DNA of 64,000 bases from positions 62,001-126,000 of the forward strand of contig JAJDXS010000023.1 of the NCBI GenBank assembly GCA_022823145.1, given 5' to 3'. A model generated the notes under the pieces. It did not search any database. It saw only the letters and a list, made by a program, of their open reading frames with translations, and was not told the origin of the DNA. The translations under genes and the position numbers were made by a program. Positions 35,432 to 45,568 of this stretch are shown one piece after another (position 1 is the first letter of the stretch; the number at the start of each line of letters is the position of its first letter). Origin of the DNA: Gemmatimonadota bacterium (lineage in GTDB: Bacteria > Gemmatimonadota > Gemmatimonadetes > Longimicrobiales > Gaopeijiaceae).

Positions 35432-38418
35432 CGCGCAGGCAACGCGGCGGCGCCCCGCCCGGAAACGGTTCCGCAACCGGCGGTACCGGATCCCGCGCGA
35501 CCTCCCTCGACGACCTCAACCGGCGCGTCTCCGCTGCCCGACGCGAGGTCGAGGAGCGCGGCGAGACCTTCTACCCGGGGGCCAGCCGTGTCCACCTGGC
35601 CGCCTTCCCCCCGAAGGAGCGCTGGAGCGACTGGGTCGAGCTCGACTCGAGAGCGTGGCCGGACAGGGTCGAGCGCCGCTACATGCTGGTGCCGACGACC
35701 TGCTTCAACTGCGAGTCCGCGTGCGGGCTGCTCGCGTACGTAGACCGCGACACTCTCGAGGTGCGCAAGTTCGAGGGGAACCCCGAGCATCCGGGGTCGC
35801 GCGGACGCAACTGCGCGAAGGGGCCGGCGACGGTGACGCAGCTCACCGACCCGGACCGGATCCTCACGCCGCTCAGGCGCGCCGGGGAGCGGGGGGAAGG
35901 GCAGTGGGAGCCGGTCGACTGGGACGAGGCGCTGGACGACATCGCGGGTCGGATCCGGGCGGCCATCGACGAGGACCGGCACCGCGAGGTCATGTACCAC
36001 GTCGGGCGTCCCGGCGAGGACGGCTTCACCGAGCGCACGCTCGCCGCCTGGGGCATCGACGGCCACAACTCCCACACCAACATCTGTTCCTCAGGCGCGC
36101 GCGCCGGCTACCACCTGTGGATGGGGATGGACCGGCCGAGCCCGGACCACGAAAACGCGCGCGTGATCCTGCTGGTCAGCAGCCATCTCGAGGCGGGGCA
36201 CTACTTCAACCCCCACGCGCAACGGGTGATGGAGGGCAAGCGGCGGGGCGCGAAGCTGATCGTTTTCGACACGCGGCTCTCCAACACGGCCACGCACGCC
36301 GACCACTGGCTGTCGACGTATCCGGGCTCGGAGGCGGCGGTGCTCCTTGCGATCGCCAACCACCTGATCCGGACGAGCCGGTACAACGCCGGGTTCGTGA
36401 AACGGTGGTGGAACTGGGCCGAGTACATGGCCGAGAACCACCCCGACGAGCCATCCACATTCGAAGCCTTCCAGGGCGTGCTGCACAACCTCTACGAGGG
36501 ATACACCTTCGAGTTCGCGGCTGCGGAGAGCGGCGTCGACGCGGAGACCATTGCGGCGTGCGCCGAGATCGTGGCCGATGCCGGCACCGGACTCTCCACC
36601 CACAACTGGCGGAGCGCTGCCGCGGGCAACCTGGGTGGCTGGCAGGTGGCGCGGACGCTCTTCCTTCTCAACGCGCTGCTGGGCGCGGTCGCGGTGCCCG
36701 GGGGAACCTACCCGAACGCGTGGAACAAGTTCGTGCCGCGTCCGATCCGCATGCCCCCCCGGCACCCCGAGAGCTGGAACGAACTCACCTGGCCGGCCGA
36801 CTACCCGCTGAGCCTGATGGAGATGTCGTTCCTGCTGCCGCACCTGACGGCCGAGAGAGGCGGGCGCCTGGATGTCTATTTTACCCGCGTCTACAACCCC
36901 GTCTGGACCAATCCCGACGGCTTCTCGTGGATCGAGATGCTCACCGACCCCGAGCGCATCGGACTCCACGTCGCCCTCACCCCGACCTGGAACGAGACCG
37001 CCTTCTTCGCCGACTACGTGCTGCCGATGGGCCATTCGTCGGAGCGACACGACCTGACCTCGTACGAGCAGTACGACGGCCTCTGGATCGGATTCCGCCA
37101 ACCGGTACTGCGTGCGGCGCGCGAGCGGCTCGGCGAGGAGGTGTCGTCCACCCGCGATGTCACCCCTGGCGACGTGTGGGAGGAAAACGAGTTCTGGATC
37201 GAGCTGACGTGGAGGATCGACCCGGACGGCTCACGGGGCATCCGGCGATTCTTCGAGTCGCGGGAGCGGCCCGGGGAAAAGCTGACCGTGGACGAGTACT
37301 ACGGGTGGATCTTCGAAAACTCCGTACCGGGCCTCCCGGAGCGAGCCGCGCGGGAGGGATTGTCGCCGCTCGAATACATGCGGCGCTACGGCGCCTTCGA
37401 GATCGGCGCGGCGGTGGGGCCCGTCTACGAGCAGCGTGTCCCCGAGGCCGAACTCGAGGACACGCACGTCGATGTGGCGGGGCGGGCCTACACGCGGGCC
37501 GCGGCGCCGCCGTCGCCGAATGTGGTGCCGATCCCGCCGCTCGATGGCGACGCCGAGGGGCGACGACGCGTGGGCGTCGCGGTGAACGGCGAGGTGCGGC
37601 GGGGCTTCCCCACGCCGTCGGGAAGGCTCGAGTTCTGGTCCCGGACGCTGGCCGAGTGGGGTTGGCCGGAGATGGCCGTGCCGGCATACATACGCAGCCA
37701 CGTGCACCGCGATGCCCTGGAGCCCGGGCAGATGTGCCTCATCTCGACATTCCGCCTGCCGGTGCAGATTCACACCCGCAGCGCGAACGCCAAATGGCTC
37801 AACGAGATCGCGCATACCAACCCGCTCTGGCTGAATCCCGTCGACGCCGCCCGGATCGGGGTGGGGACGGGGGACCTGGTCCGTGTCGAGACGCAGATCG
37901 GGCATTTCGTCGTGAAGGCCTGGGTGACCGAGGGGATTCACCCCGGGGTCGTTGCGTGTTCGCATCACATGGGGCGTTGGAAGACGGGCGACGGCCCGCG
38001 CCAGTCGATGGCGACCGTGTCGCTCCGTCACGAGGGCAGCGGGTGGGGGATGTCGCGCAGGAAGGGCACGGGTCCGTTCCGGTCGTCCGATCCCGATACC
38101 GCGCGTATCTGGTGGACCGATGTGGGTGTGCACCAGAACATGACCTTCCCGGTCCAGCCCGACCCCATCTCCGGCGCGCACTGCTGGCATCAGGCCGTGC
38201 GGGTCGGGAAGGCGGCGCCCGACGACCGCTACGGCGACATCTCGGTCGACACCGCAAAGTCCCGCGAGACCTTCCGTCGGTGGCTGCGGCTTACCCGTCA
38301 CGCCGCGCGGCATTCACCCGACGGGACCCGGCGCCCCTGGTGGCTGCTGCGACCGGTGCGGCCGGACCGAGAGGCCTACAGGCTTCCATGGAACTCTTCC
38401 GAGCCCTCGGCTCCCTGA
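35428..38418 (+). CDS. Molybdopterin-dependent oxidoreductase catalytic subunit
   Basis: A 996-residue DMSO-reductase-family enzyme. An N-terminal [4Fe-4S] site (C92-x2-C95-x3-C99-x29-C129) is followed by the bis-molybdopterin domains; C220 in HTNICSSGARAG is the probable Mo ligand, and the C-terminal dinucleotide domain includes MCLISTFRLPVQIHTRSANA. No twin-arginine signal is seen (MTRRQRGGAPPGNG lacks the hydrophobic core), so it should stay in the cytoplasm, unlike polysulfide or tetrathionate reductase. Sulfite dehydrogenase SoeA is a possible match by architecture. Substrate unproven. Confidence 0.93.
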   Translation: MTRRQRGGAPPGNGSATGGTGSRATSLDDLNRRVSAARREVEERGETFYPGASRVHLAAFPPKERWSDWVELDSRAWPDRVERRYMLVPTTCFNCESACGLLAYVDRDTLEVRKFEGNPEHPGSRGRNCAKGPATVTQLTDPDRILTPLRRAGERGEGQWEPVDWDEALDDIAGRIRAAIDEDRHREVMYHVGRPGEDGFTERTLAAWGIDGHNSHTNICSSGARAGYHLWMGMDRPSPDHENARVILLVSSHLEAGHYFNPHAQRVMEGKRRGAKLIVFDTRLSNTATHADHWLSTYPGSEAAVLLAIANHLIRTSRYNAGFVKRWWNWAEYMAENHPDEPSTFEAFQGVLHNLYEGYTFEFAAAESGVDAETIAACAEIVADAGTGLSTHNWRSAAAGNLGGWQVARTLFLLNALLGAVAVPGGTYPNAWNKFVPRPIRMPPRHPESWNELTWPADYPLSLMEMSFLLPHLTAERGGRLDVYFTRVYNPVWTNPDGFSWIEMLTDPERIGLHVALTPTWNETAFFADYVLPMGHSSERHDLTSYEQYDGLWIGFRQPVLRAARERLGEEVSSTRDVTPGDVWEENEFWIELTWRIDPDGSRGIRRFFESRERPGEKLTVDEYYGWIFENSVPGLPERAAREGLSPLEYMRRYGAFEIGAAVGPVYEQRVPEAELEDTHVDVAGRAYTRAAAPPSPNVVPIPPLDGDAEGRRRVGVAVNGEVRRGFPTPSGRLEFWSRTLAEWGWPEMAVPAYIRSHVHRDALEPGQMCLISTFRLPVQIHTRSANAKWLNEIAHTNPLWLNPVDAARIGVGTGDLVRVETQIGHFVVKAWVTEGIHPGVVACSHHMGRWKTGDGPRQSMATVSLRHEGSGWGMSRRKGTGPFRSSDPDTARIWWTDVGVHQNMTFPVQPDPISGAHCWHQAVRVGKAAPDDRYGDISVDTAKSRETFRRWLRLTRHAARHSPDGTRRPWWLLRPVRPDREAYRLPWNSSEPSAP

Positions 38419-39332
38419 TCGAGGTCCCCGCGCCGGAACACCGGAGGATTGCGGAAGCGCTCGGCCTCCCGCCCGTCCCGGACCCGTCGGTCCACGGCGC
38501 GGTGGTCGCGTTCCAGCGGTATCCGTACGCCTCCGTGTATCTGGGTGCCGAAGGGATGATGGGTGGTGAGGCGCGGGACCGGATCGCGGGGTTTCGGCGA
38601 GCCCTGGGGATCGAGGACGGTGCCGTGGAGGGCGGGTCCGGCCGCGCGGCGGCAACCGGGGAAGAGGCCGCCAGCCTGCCTGCAGAAGCCGCCGAGACCG
38701 ACCACCTCGCCTCGCTGCTCGGGCTGCTGGCGGAGGTCGACCACTGGCAACGCGATGCATCCGACCCGGCACGCGCCGCCCTTCTTGCCGAGGCGCGGGT
38801 CACCCTGCTCTGGGAGCACATCGTGTCCTGGACTGTGCCGTACCTGGCGTCGTTCGAAGCGTGCGGCGCTCCGTTCTACGAGGCGTGGGCGGTGCTCCTT
38901 GGCGAGACCCTGGCGCAGCTCGCAGCCGAGATGGCCTTTCCGGGCTACCTGCCGGCTGCGCTCCGGACGGCGTCCGCAATCGCCGACCCGCGCGAAGAGG
39001 GGGGCGCGGCCTTCCTGGCTTCGCTGCTGGTGCCGGTGCGTTCCGGCGTGATCGTGCTCCGCGACGACCTGGTGCGGCTCGGGGGGGAGGCCGGGCTCGC
39101 GTGCCGCGCGGGGGAGCGGCGGTATGTCCTCGGCTCGTTCCTCGCCCAGGATCCCGGCGGGACGCTGAGGTGGCTGGCGGACCATGCGCGCGAATGGGGC
39201 GCCAGGGTGGCGGGGCGGGGGCCGGCACCGATCGCGCGGTGGTGGGCCGGACGCGCGGGGGAGTCGGCCGCGTTGCTGTGGCGGCTCACGGACGGGGCGG
39301 ACACGGTGGCGGGTGCGGGGCGCGTACAGTGA
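38388..39332 (+). CDS. TorD/DmsD-family molybdoenzyme chaperone
   Basis: A 314-residue all-helical protein. YASVYLGAEGMMGGEARDR and TDHLASLLGLLAEVDHWQ match the conserved core of the TorD family, which holds apo-molybdoenzymes until the cofactor is inserted. It is longer than typical TorD (about 200) through an insert near residues 90-105 and a C-terminal extension. It overlaps the catalytic gene by 31 bp and the SulP gene by four, so it belongs to the same operon and is presumably dedicated to that enzyme. Confidence 0.87.
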   Translation: MELFRALGSLIEVPAPEHRRIAEALGLPPVPDPSVHGAVVAFQRYPYASVYLGAEGMMGGEARDRIAGFRRALGIEDGAVEGGSGRAAATGEEAASLPAEAAETDHLASLLGLLAEVDHWQRDASDPARAALLAEARVTLLWEHIVSWTVPYLASFEACGAPFYEAWAVLLGETLAQLAAEMAFPGYLPAALRTASAIADPREEGGAAFLASLLVPVRSGVIVLRDDLVRLGGEAGLACRAGERRYVLGSFLAQDPGGTLRWLADHAREWGARVAGRGPAPIARWWAGRAGESAALLWRLTDGADTVAGAGRVQ

Positions 39333-40873
39333 CGGGGGGGTCGTCCTCTTCGCAGGCGTGGGGGGACAGGCACGGCACGTCGCGCGATGTGGTCGCCGGG
39401 TTGAGCGTGGCGCTCCTCATCATCCCCCAAAGCATGGCGTATGCCGAACTGGCGGGGTTGCCGAGCGTGCATGGGCTCTACGCGTCGGCGGTGCCTCTGC
39501 TGGCTGCGGGGCTGCTGGCGTACTGTCCCTACCTGCAGACCGGCCCCGTCGCGCTCACCGCGCTGCTGACCCACGGCGCGCTGGTTACCGTCGCCGTTCC
39601 GGGGAGTGCCGAGTACGTGGGTGCGGCGGCGCTGCTTGCAATCGTCGTGGGGTTGACGCGGCTCGTGATCGGGTTCATCGCTGCGGGAAAAGTCACCTAC
39701 CTGATGTCGCAGCCCGTGCTGCGGGGGTTCACATCGGGGGCGTCGATCCTGATCCTTCTTTCCCAGTTCCCTTCGACGCTGGGGATGGCCGGCGCGTCCG
39801 AGAGCGGACTGGTCGGGAGAACGCTCCAGGTCCTGAGCAGCCCGGGTTCGTGGAGCCTGGCCGCGGCGGTGCTCACGGTTCTGACGGTTGCGGCGACCCT
39901 GCTGGCCCGCCGGATTCACGTCCTCTTTCCCGGTGCGCTGGTCGCGGTGATCGGTGGGGTCCTCTTTGCCGTCCTGTTCGACTACAGCGGACCGGTCGTA
40001 GGGGAGATTCCCGGGTCGTTCCCTCCCTTCAGCCTGGTGCTGCCCTGGGAGTTCCTGCCCCAACTGGTCGTTCCGGGGGCGGTGATCGCCTTCGTGGGTT
40101 TTGCGGAGTCCACGGCCATCGCGCGCAGCTTCGCCACCCAGGACCGGGTGACCTGGGACCCCGACCGGGAGTTCGTGTCGCAGGGCGCGGCGAACGTCGC
40201 GTCGGGCCTGTTCGGCGGGATGCCGGTGGACGGCTCGTTTTCGCGGAGCAGTCTGAATCACCTCTCCGGCGCACAGTCGCGCTGGTCGGGGGCCGTGACC
40301 GGCCTGGCCGTGCTGGTCTTCCTTCCATTCGCCGGCGTGCTGTCGTCCCTGCCGCGGGCGGTGCTGGCGGGAATCGTGATCGCCGCCGTGGCCGGACTGG
40401 TCAAGCCCCGCCTTCTGGTGAGCGTGTGGAGGCTGTCCCGGATCCAGGCCCTGGTGGTCTGGTTCACCCTGGCCATGTGCCTGCTTCTGGCACCACGGAT
40501 CGAGCAGGCGCTGCTGCTGGGAATCCTCGTTTCGCTGGCGATCCACGTGTGGCGCGAGCGGCGGGCCGGATTCCACAGCCGGGTGGAGGGGAATGTGCTT
40601 CATCTGGAAGTGATCGGAATCCTCTGGTTCGCTTCGGCGCCGAGGCTCGAGGAAGCGATCATGGCCCGGCTCGCGCGTGCGACCGATGTCTCGGAGGTCG
40701 TGATTCACCTGGAGGGACTGGGACGGATCGACCTCACCGGCGCGTTGGTGCTCAAGCGGGTGGTCGAGGAACTCGGGGGGTCGGGGATTCCCGCGACGCT
40801 CACGGGTGTGCCGCCTCAGGCCCGGGAGCTCATCGACAATGTGTTCGGCATGCTTCCGAACAAGTCATTGTAA
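39329..40873 (+). CDS. SulP family anion transporter with STAS domain
   Basis: A 514-residue membrane protein. The family start DVVAGLSVALLIIPQSMAYAELAGLP is followed by ten or more helices (QTGPVALTALLT, SFATQDRVTWDPDREFVSQGAANV, GGMPVDGSFSRSSLN) and a C-terminal cytosolic STAS domain (about 420-510). SulP proteins move sulfate, bicarbonate, C4-dicarboxylates or similar anions. The GTGA overlap with the chaperone ties it to the molybdoenzyme, which favours a sulfur oxyanion, e.g. export of the sulfate product or import of substrate. Confidence 0.94.
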   Translation: MTGGSSSSQAWGDRHGTSRDVVAGLSVALLIIPQSMAYAELAGLPSVHGLYASAVPLLAAGLLAYCPYLQTGPVALTALLTHGALVTVAVPGSAEYVGAAALLAIVVGLTRLVIGFIAAGKVTYLMSQPVLRGFTSGASILILLSQFPSTLGMAGASESGLVGRTLQVLSSPGSWSLAAAVLTVLTVAATLLARRIHVLFPGALVAVIGGVLFAVLFDYSGPVVGEIPGSFPPFSLVLPWEFLPQLVVPGAVIAFVGFAESTAIARSFATQDRVTWDPDREFVSQGAANVASGLFGGMPVDGSFSRSSLNHLSGAQSRWSGAVTGLAVLVFLPFAGVLSSLPRAVLAGIVIAAVAGLVKPRLLVSVWRLSRIQALVVWFTLAMCLLLAPRIEQALLLGILVSLAIHVWRERRAGFHSRVEGNVLHLEVIGILWFASAPRLEEAIMARLARATDVSEVVIHLEGLGRIDLTGALVLKRVVEELGGSGIPATLTGVPPQARELIDNVFGMLPNKSL

Positions 40874-40880
40874 ATTACAG

Positions 40881-40901
40881 ATTACATTATGTAATGTTTA
40901 C
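40881..40901. promoter_or_regulatory. Palindromic operator candidate upstream of cupin gene
   Basis: ATTACAT-T-ATGTAAT (40881-40895) is a perfect palindrome immediately after the SulP stop, extended by GTTTAC to 40901. The whole 21-bp block matches 16 of 21 positions of the site at 55672-55692. It lies 35 bp before the cupin ATG in a short AT-rich stretch within GC-rich surroundings, as expected for a regulated promoter. Confidence 0.5.
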
Positions 40902-40935
40902 CTTACAGTTCGCCAAGAAACCATGGAGATCCGTC

Positions 40936-41460
40936 ATGACCAAAGCCGTTTTCCTGATCCTTGCTGCCGTGCTGTTATGGACATCGGCTTCCCGCAACCG
41001 GCAAAACCCGGTGGGCACCCACATCTCTGCCGCCGATATCCTGGCCACGATTGAAAACGCGCCCGAGGGACGGGTGAGCGACCAGCAGATCCGGCACATC
41101 GACGCGGGCGGGCACAACGTCGGCGTCGGGCTCGTGCAGCGCCCGCCGACTACGGCACCGGGTGCGATCCAGCACCACAACCAGACCGAGGTCTACTACG
41201 TTGTCTCCGGGCGGGGGACGATGGTGACGGGCGGCGAACTCACCAACGCGCGTGCCCTCGATCCGGACGGCGGGACCGTGCGAAGGCTCACCGGGCCGAG
41301 TTCGGTCGGGGGCATCGAGGGCGGCGTCAGCCGGGAGATCGGGCCGGGTGACATGGTGATCGTGCCGGCGAACTCCCCACACGGGTTCAGCGAGATCACC
41401 GAGACGATCACCTATATCGTGGTGCGGGTCGATCCCGAACAGCTGGTGGAGTTGAAGTAG
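40936..41460 (+). CDS. Exported cupin-domain protein
   Basis: A 174-residue protein with a signal-like N-terminus (MTKAVFLILAAVLLWTSA) and one cupin barrel. Metal-binding His/Glu residues are in AIQHHNQTEVYYVVSGRG and the second motif in IVPANSPHGFSEI. ATGGAGATCC supplies the ribosome site before the ATG. It could be a dioxygenase-like or sugar-binding cupin; no enzyme activity can be named. Separate transcription from SulP is suggested by the palindrome. Confidence 0.85.
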   Translation: MTKAVFLILAAVLLWTSASRNRQNPVGTHISAADILATIENAPEGRVSDQQIRHIDAGGHNVGVGLVQRPPTTAPGAIQHHNQTEVYYVVSGRGTMVTGGELTNARALDPDGGTVRRLTGPSSVGGIEGGVSREIGPGDMVIVPANSPHGFSEITETITYIVVRVDPEQLVELK

Positions 41461-41482
41461 GCCCGGCCAACCCGCAACGCGA

Positions 41483-44002
41483 TCATGCCGGGCCGGGGTC
41501 GAGGATGGCGTCGACCCGCGCCATGACATCGCGCAGATGGGCCTCGGTCACACGGTCGGCGACCTGCCGGTCCAGCCTCTGCGAGACTTCGAGGCGCACG
41601 ATCCGCAGCTGCTCCCTGACCAGTGGGCGGATATCGGAGTTGCTCACGTCCGGAGCGGCGCCCTGGAAGGGGTTGCCGGCCGGTTCCTCGGTCATCAGGT
41701 ACTCCATTCGCTCCAGATGGGCGCGCTGCAGGGCTCTGCGGTAGGGACCGATCTCGGAGACTTCGTTCAGGTCCTGCCACACGGCGCTCCGCAAGTCGTC
41801 CAGGAACTCGACCAGGGGATAGGGGTCTTCGTCTCCGGCGGCTTCCAGTTCCGCGAGAGTGACCAGTCGGCGCGGAGTCAGAAGCTGGTTGAGGACCGAG
41901 GACTGGAGCCTGGCGAGGTTGGCGACGCCTGGTCCGTTGGGACCGATGCGTTCCAGGATCGCGGGATCGTTCAGCCAGGTGGGCGCGGTGAACGCCTCGC
42001 GCGCCAGCCAGTCCATCGCCCGCCTCTGTTCGGCGCGCGGGAGCCCGTCAAAGACCGGCCCTTCCTGGTCGGCGGTCTTGAGGTCGACGTGGACACCGCC
42101 TACGAGCGTCACGATGTGGCGAACGTACCGCGACCACTGGCTGATCGCCTCGCCGTAGATCTCGGCCAGATCGGTGTAGTCCTCGCCCGGCTGCGTCGTC
42201 CACTCCACCAGGTTGGGGACGATCCGCCGGAGATTGTCCATGCCGTATGTGTTGGCGCGCACCAGATCGTCGCCCATGTCCTCGGTTTGTGCCCGGGGAT
42301 CCGTCACACCCAGTCCGCCCTGCGGCAGGTACTTGTACATGCGGTCGCCTGCCCGTTCCACGATCCAGCGGTTGAGGGCAGGGACCTCGTCCAGGGGAGT
42401 TTCGGCGTCGGGGAGCACACGGTATCCCCAGTTGACCGAGTAGTGGTCGTACACGCCGATACGCCTCAGGAAGTCCTCGGGCCTGAGGCCGTCCCCGGGC
42501 TGCGCAATGTAGTTCTGCCGAGCGTAGTCCATGATCGTCGGCGCGACCCCCATGCGGCTCGCGAAGCTCCGCGAGCGCAGCGAGTCCACGGGGTAGGACG
42601 AGCTCGCCACCATGTTGTGCGGCAGCCCGATCGCGTGGCCGATCTCGTGGGTGATCACCTGCTCCATCGCTTCTTCCATCAGTGCGTCGGTCAGCGGCAA
42701 TTGGCGGGCGTCGGGGTTTGCGGCGCCCGTCTGCACCATCATCCAGTTGCGGTAGGAACGCATGTGGTTGTGATACCAGACGATGTCCGATTCGATGATC
42801 TCGCCACTGCGTGGGTCCGAGGTGCTGGGACCCTGCGCGTTCCGTGTCTCGCTCGCCGACCAGCGCGCCACCGAGTAGCGCACATCCTCGGGATCCCAAT
42901 CGGGGTCCTCCGCCCGGGAAGGGGCCTCGAGTGCGATGATCGCGTTGCTGAACCCTGCGGTCTCGAAAGCGGGCTGCCAGTTCTCAATCCCGCGCTTGAC
43001 CGCGTCCACGTACTGTTCGGGAGTCGCCGGATCCACGTAGTAGGTAATCGGCTGGACGGGGTCGACCACCTCGCCGCGGGCATACGCCTCCGGGTCGGAC
43101 GGCTCCAGGCGCCAGCGGCGAATGAAGGTCTCGGTGGCGGCTTTCTGCTCATCGAGACCGTAGTTGATGCGGTCGACCGTGAAGTAGCCGACGCGCGGAT
43201 CGGCGTAGCGGGGACGCATCGGCTCGGCGGGCAGGAGGACCAGCGACTGGTTCATCTCGAGCGACACGGTGTTTGCCCGCAGATCGGTCGGGGGCGCTCC
43301 TGCGTCGTAGGTAAGGGTATGGCGCACGTTCAGGTTCAGCGGGTAGCTGCGGACACGCCCGATGAAACTCCGGTCGGCGTCGAGGCGGCGAACCTGGTAG
43401 GTCCGTCGCTGGTCGGGGCTGAGTCCCGAAAGCGCGGGCGTGTCTCCCTCGAAGAAGTCGGTCACGTCCACGACGGAACTCGTCGAGTCGGTGCCACGGG
43501 CCTCGATTTCCCACGACGCGAGAATGGGCGCGAAGTAGTTGGCCCTGACCGAGGCCGCGATCGCCAGCGTGTCGTCCGCGACGGCCTCTTCGGAGTATTT
43601 GCGCAGGAGAATGCGCTCGCCAAGCCGCTCGAAGCGCACCATCTGGCGGTTGGTGGCTACCCCGGCCGGCGCGAAACCGCCCAGTCCGTCCATCTTGCCG
43701 GCAATGCGGCTGATCAGAAGCATGTCGCGGCCCAGCAGCGAGTCGGGGATCTCGAAGAGGAATTCGTCGTCCTTGCGGTGGACGATAAAGAGGCCTTCGT
43801 CGGACTCGGCGCCCTCGATGACTTCCGCATAGGTGCGTTCACCCGAGTCCGGCGCGGGCGCGGCTCCTTCGCCGGGCGCGGGATCCGGAGCTGCGGCAGT
43901 TCCCATGACGGCCGAACCGCCGCAGGCCGCGGCGAGGAGGATGGGGGTGCTCGCGAGGATTGGAAGCACCCACCTGCGCTGTAAGGGGTTGCCATGCGTC
44001 AT
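41483..44002 (-). CDS. Zinc-dependent metalloprotease lipoprotein (DUF5117-like)
   Basis: An 839-residue predicted lipoprotein (lipobox LLAAAC, about residue 27). An N-terminal domain of about 300 residues with the [16 protein letters not shown] start resembles the DUF5117/5118 region of large secreted proteases. The catalytic site is [12 protein letters not shown] (HExxHxxGxxH, metzincin type) with MDYARQNY after it. The C-terminal third is helical. Predicted to digest protein at the cell surface. Overlaps nothing; the ATG at 44002 was chosen over an upstream in-frame codon. Confidence 0.9.
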   Translation of the reverse strand: MTHGNPLQRRWVLPILASTPILLAAACGGSAVMGTAAAPDPAPGEGAAPAPDSGERTYAEVIEGAESDEGLFIVHRKDDEFLFEIPDSLLGRDMLLISRIAGKMDGLGGFAPAGVATNRQMVRFERLGERILLRKYSEEAVADDTLAIAASVRANYFAPILASWEIEARGTDSTSSVVDVTDFFEGDTPALSGLSPDQRRTYQVRRLDADRSFIGRVRSYPLNLNVRHTLTYDAGAPPTDLRANTVSLEMNQSLVLLPAEPMRPRYADPRVGYFTVDRINYGLDEQKAATETFIRRWRLEPSDPEAYARGEVVDPVQPITYYVDPATPEQYVDAVKRGIENWQPAFETAGFSNAIIALEAPSRAEDPDWDPEDVRYSVARWSASETRNAQGPSTSDPRSGEIIESDIVWYHNHMRSYRNWMMVQTGAANPDARQLPLTDALMEEAMEQVITHEIGHAIGLPHNMVASSSYPVDSLRSRSFASRMGVAPTIMDYARQNYIAQPGDGLRPEDFLRRIGVYDHYSVNWGYRVLPDAETPLDEVPALNRWIVERAGDRMYKYLPQGGLGVTDPRAQTEDMGDDLVRANTYGMDNLRRIVPNLVEWTTQPGEDYTDLAEIYGEAISQWSRYVRHIVTLVGGVHVDLKTADQEGPVFDGLPRAEQRRAMDWLAREAFTAPTWLNDPAILERIGPNGPGVANLARLQSSVLNQLLTPRRLVTLAELEAAGDEDPYPLVEFLDDLRSAVWQDLNEVSEIGPYRRALQRAHLERMEYLMTEEPAGNPFQGAAPDVSNSDIRPLVREQLRIVRLEVSQRLDRQVADRVTEAHLRDVMARVDAILDPGPA

Positions 44003-44123
44003 GATACCTGTGCCTGTCGAGGTTGCCGGCCGCTTCGGGGGGTTGTGGGTAATTGACTGCGGTTGCACCGACTTGCGCCACCCGCCCCGGGTGCCCAAGA
44101 TCCTCGCGAAAGGGGGTAGTTCC

Positions 44124-44918
44124 ATGGACGAATCAGGAGAACGACCGGTCGACCGGCGCGGGTTCATCAAGGGCTCGGCGGTCGGGGCGGCCGCGTTCGC
44201 AGCCCCGGGAAAGATGATGAACGAGCGGACGGATGAGGCTGAAGTTCACGACGCGGACGCACACGAGCACACTCACGGCCATGGGCACGGTCATGACCAT
44301 GATCACGATCATGACCACCAGGACGTGCCGTCCGACATCGCGTTGCGGGTGCGGGCGCTCGAGTCGGTGCTGATCGAGAAGGAGATGGTGGATCCGGCCG
44401 CGCTCGACGAGATCGTCGACAACTTCGAGAATCGGATTGGCCCGCAGAACGGGGCGCGGGTGGTGGCTCGCGCGTGGGTCGACCCCGGGTTTCGGGATCG
44501 GCTGCTTGCCGATGGTACCTCCGCCATCGGTGAATTGGACTACCTGGGCGGGCAGGGCGAGCACATGAAGGTGGTCGCGAACACCGACAGCGTTCACAAT
44601 CTGATCGTCTGCACCCTCTGCTCCTGCTATCCGTGGCCGACGCTGGGGCTGCCGCCGGTCTGGTACAAGTCGTCCGCGTACAGGGCGAAGGCGGTGATCG
44701 AGCCGCGCGAGGTGTTGCGGGAGTTCGGCCTCGATCTGCCCGAGGATATCGAAGTGCGTGTCTGGGACAGCACGGCGGAAATCCGCTACCTGGTGCTGCC
44801 ACAGCGTCCGCCGGGCACGGCAGACATGACGGAAGAGGAACTGGCGGAGCTGGTGACCCGTGATTCGATGGTCGGTGTGGCCCGGGTCGCGTCGCCATCG
44901 TCAGGAGGCGGAAGATGA
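44124..44918 (+). CDS. nthA: Nitrile hydratase alpha subunit with Tat-like signal and His-rich segment
   Basis: A 264-residue cobalt-type alpha subunit. The metal claw is C163-T-L-C166-S167-C168; Thr after the first Cys marks the Co-dependent form that hydrates nitriles to amides. Unusually, about 60 residues precede the normal start: a twin-arginine motif (R11 R12 in VDRRGFIKG) with a hydrophobic Ala-rich core, then a His-rich run (about residues 42-66, ending [10 protein letters not shown]). Canonical alpha subunits begin near [13 protein letters not shown]. The Tat-like leader predicts periplasmic export; the His run may bind metal. Followed directly by beta and activator. Confidence 0.93.
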   Translation: MDESGERPVDRRGFIKGSAVGAAAFAAPGKMMNERTDEAEVHDADAHEHTHGHGHGHDHDHDHDHQDVPSDIALRVRALESVLIEKEMVDPAALDEIVDNFENRIGPQNGARVVARAWVDPGFRDRLLADGTSAIGELDYLGGQGEHMKVVANTDSVHNLIVCTLCSCYPWPTLGLPPVWYKSSAYRAKAVIEPREVLREFGLDLPEDIEVRVWDSTAEIRYLVLPQRPPGTADMTEEELAELVTRDSMVGVARVASPSSGGGR

Positions 44919-45568
44919 ACACGATACACGACATGGGCGGCATGGACGGCTTCGGCCCGATCGAGCCCGAGGAAAACGAGCCGGTCTTTCACCACCGCTG
45001 GGAAGGTCGGGTCTTCGCGCTGACCCGGGCTGTCGGACGTTGGGGCCGTGGGCGCGACTGGCCGGGATTCCGCTTCACACTCGAGAGCATCCCGCCGGAC
45101 GAGTACCTGCGGATGTCGTACTACGAGCGGTGGTTCCACATGATGACCAGCCGGCTGCTCGGCAGCGACCTGATCACGGACACCGAACTCGAAACCGGCT
45201 ACGCCGACCCGGGAGCCGTAACGCCCGAGATGCTGCCCGCGTCCCGGAGCGGCTCGCTGGGCTTCGGCCTGCTCGACCTTGACGTGCCTGCCCGCTTCAG
45301 CCCCGGCGATCTTGTCCGGGCCCGCAACCTCCACCCGCGCGGCCACACCCGCCAGCCGCGATACGTGCGCGGGCGAGTGGGAACCGTTGTCGAGGACTTC
45401 GGTGTCTACGCCCTGCAGGACAGCGATGCGGCCGGCCAACAGCCCGGCGACCGGCCGCAGCACGTCTATTCGGTCCGCTTCGAGGCCCGGGAGCTGTGGG
45501 GTGACAGGGCGGGCGCGGGCGATTCGGTGTACGTCGACCTCTGGGAAGACTACCTGGAGCCGGCGTGA
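44915..45568 (+). CDS. nthB: Nitrile hydratase beta subunit
   Basis: A 217-residue beta subunit, which with alpha forms the active heterodimer. [16 protein letters not shown] is the highly conserved start, followed by the [13 protein letters not shown] helix and the C-terminal SH3-like barrel ([36 protein letters not shown]). It has no export signal of its own and would need to travel with alpha through Tat. ATGA overlap with alpha and GTGA overlap with the activator give equal, coupled translation. Confidence 0.95.
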   Translation: MNTIHDMGGMDGFGPIEPEENEPVFHHRWEGRVFALTRAVGRWGRGRDWPGFRFTLESIPPDEYLRMSYYERWFHMMTSRLLGSDLITDTELETGYADPGAVTPEMLPASRSGSLGFGLLDLDVPARFSPGDLVRARNLHPRGHTRQPRYVRGRVGTVVEDFGVYALQDSDAAGQQPGDRPQHVYSVRFEARELWGDRAGAGDSVYVDLWEDYLEPA

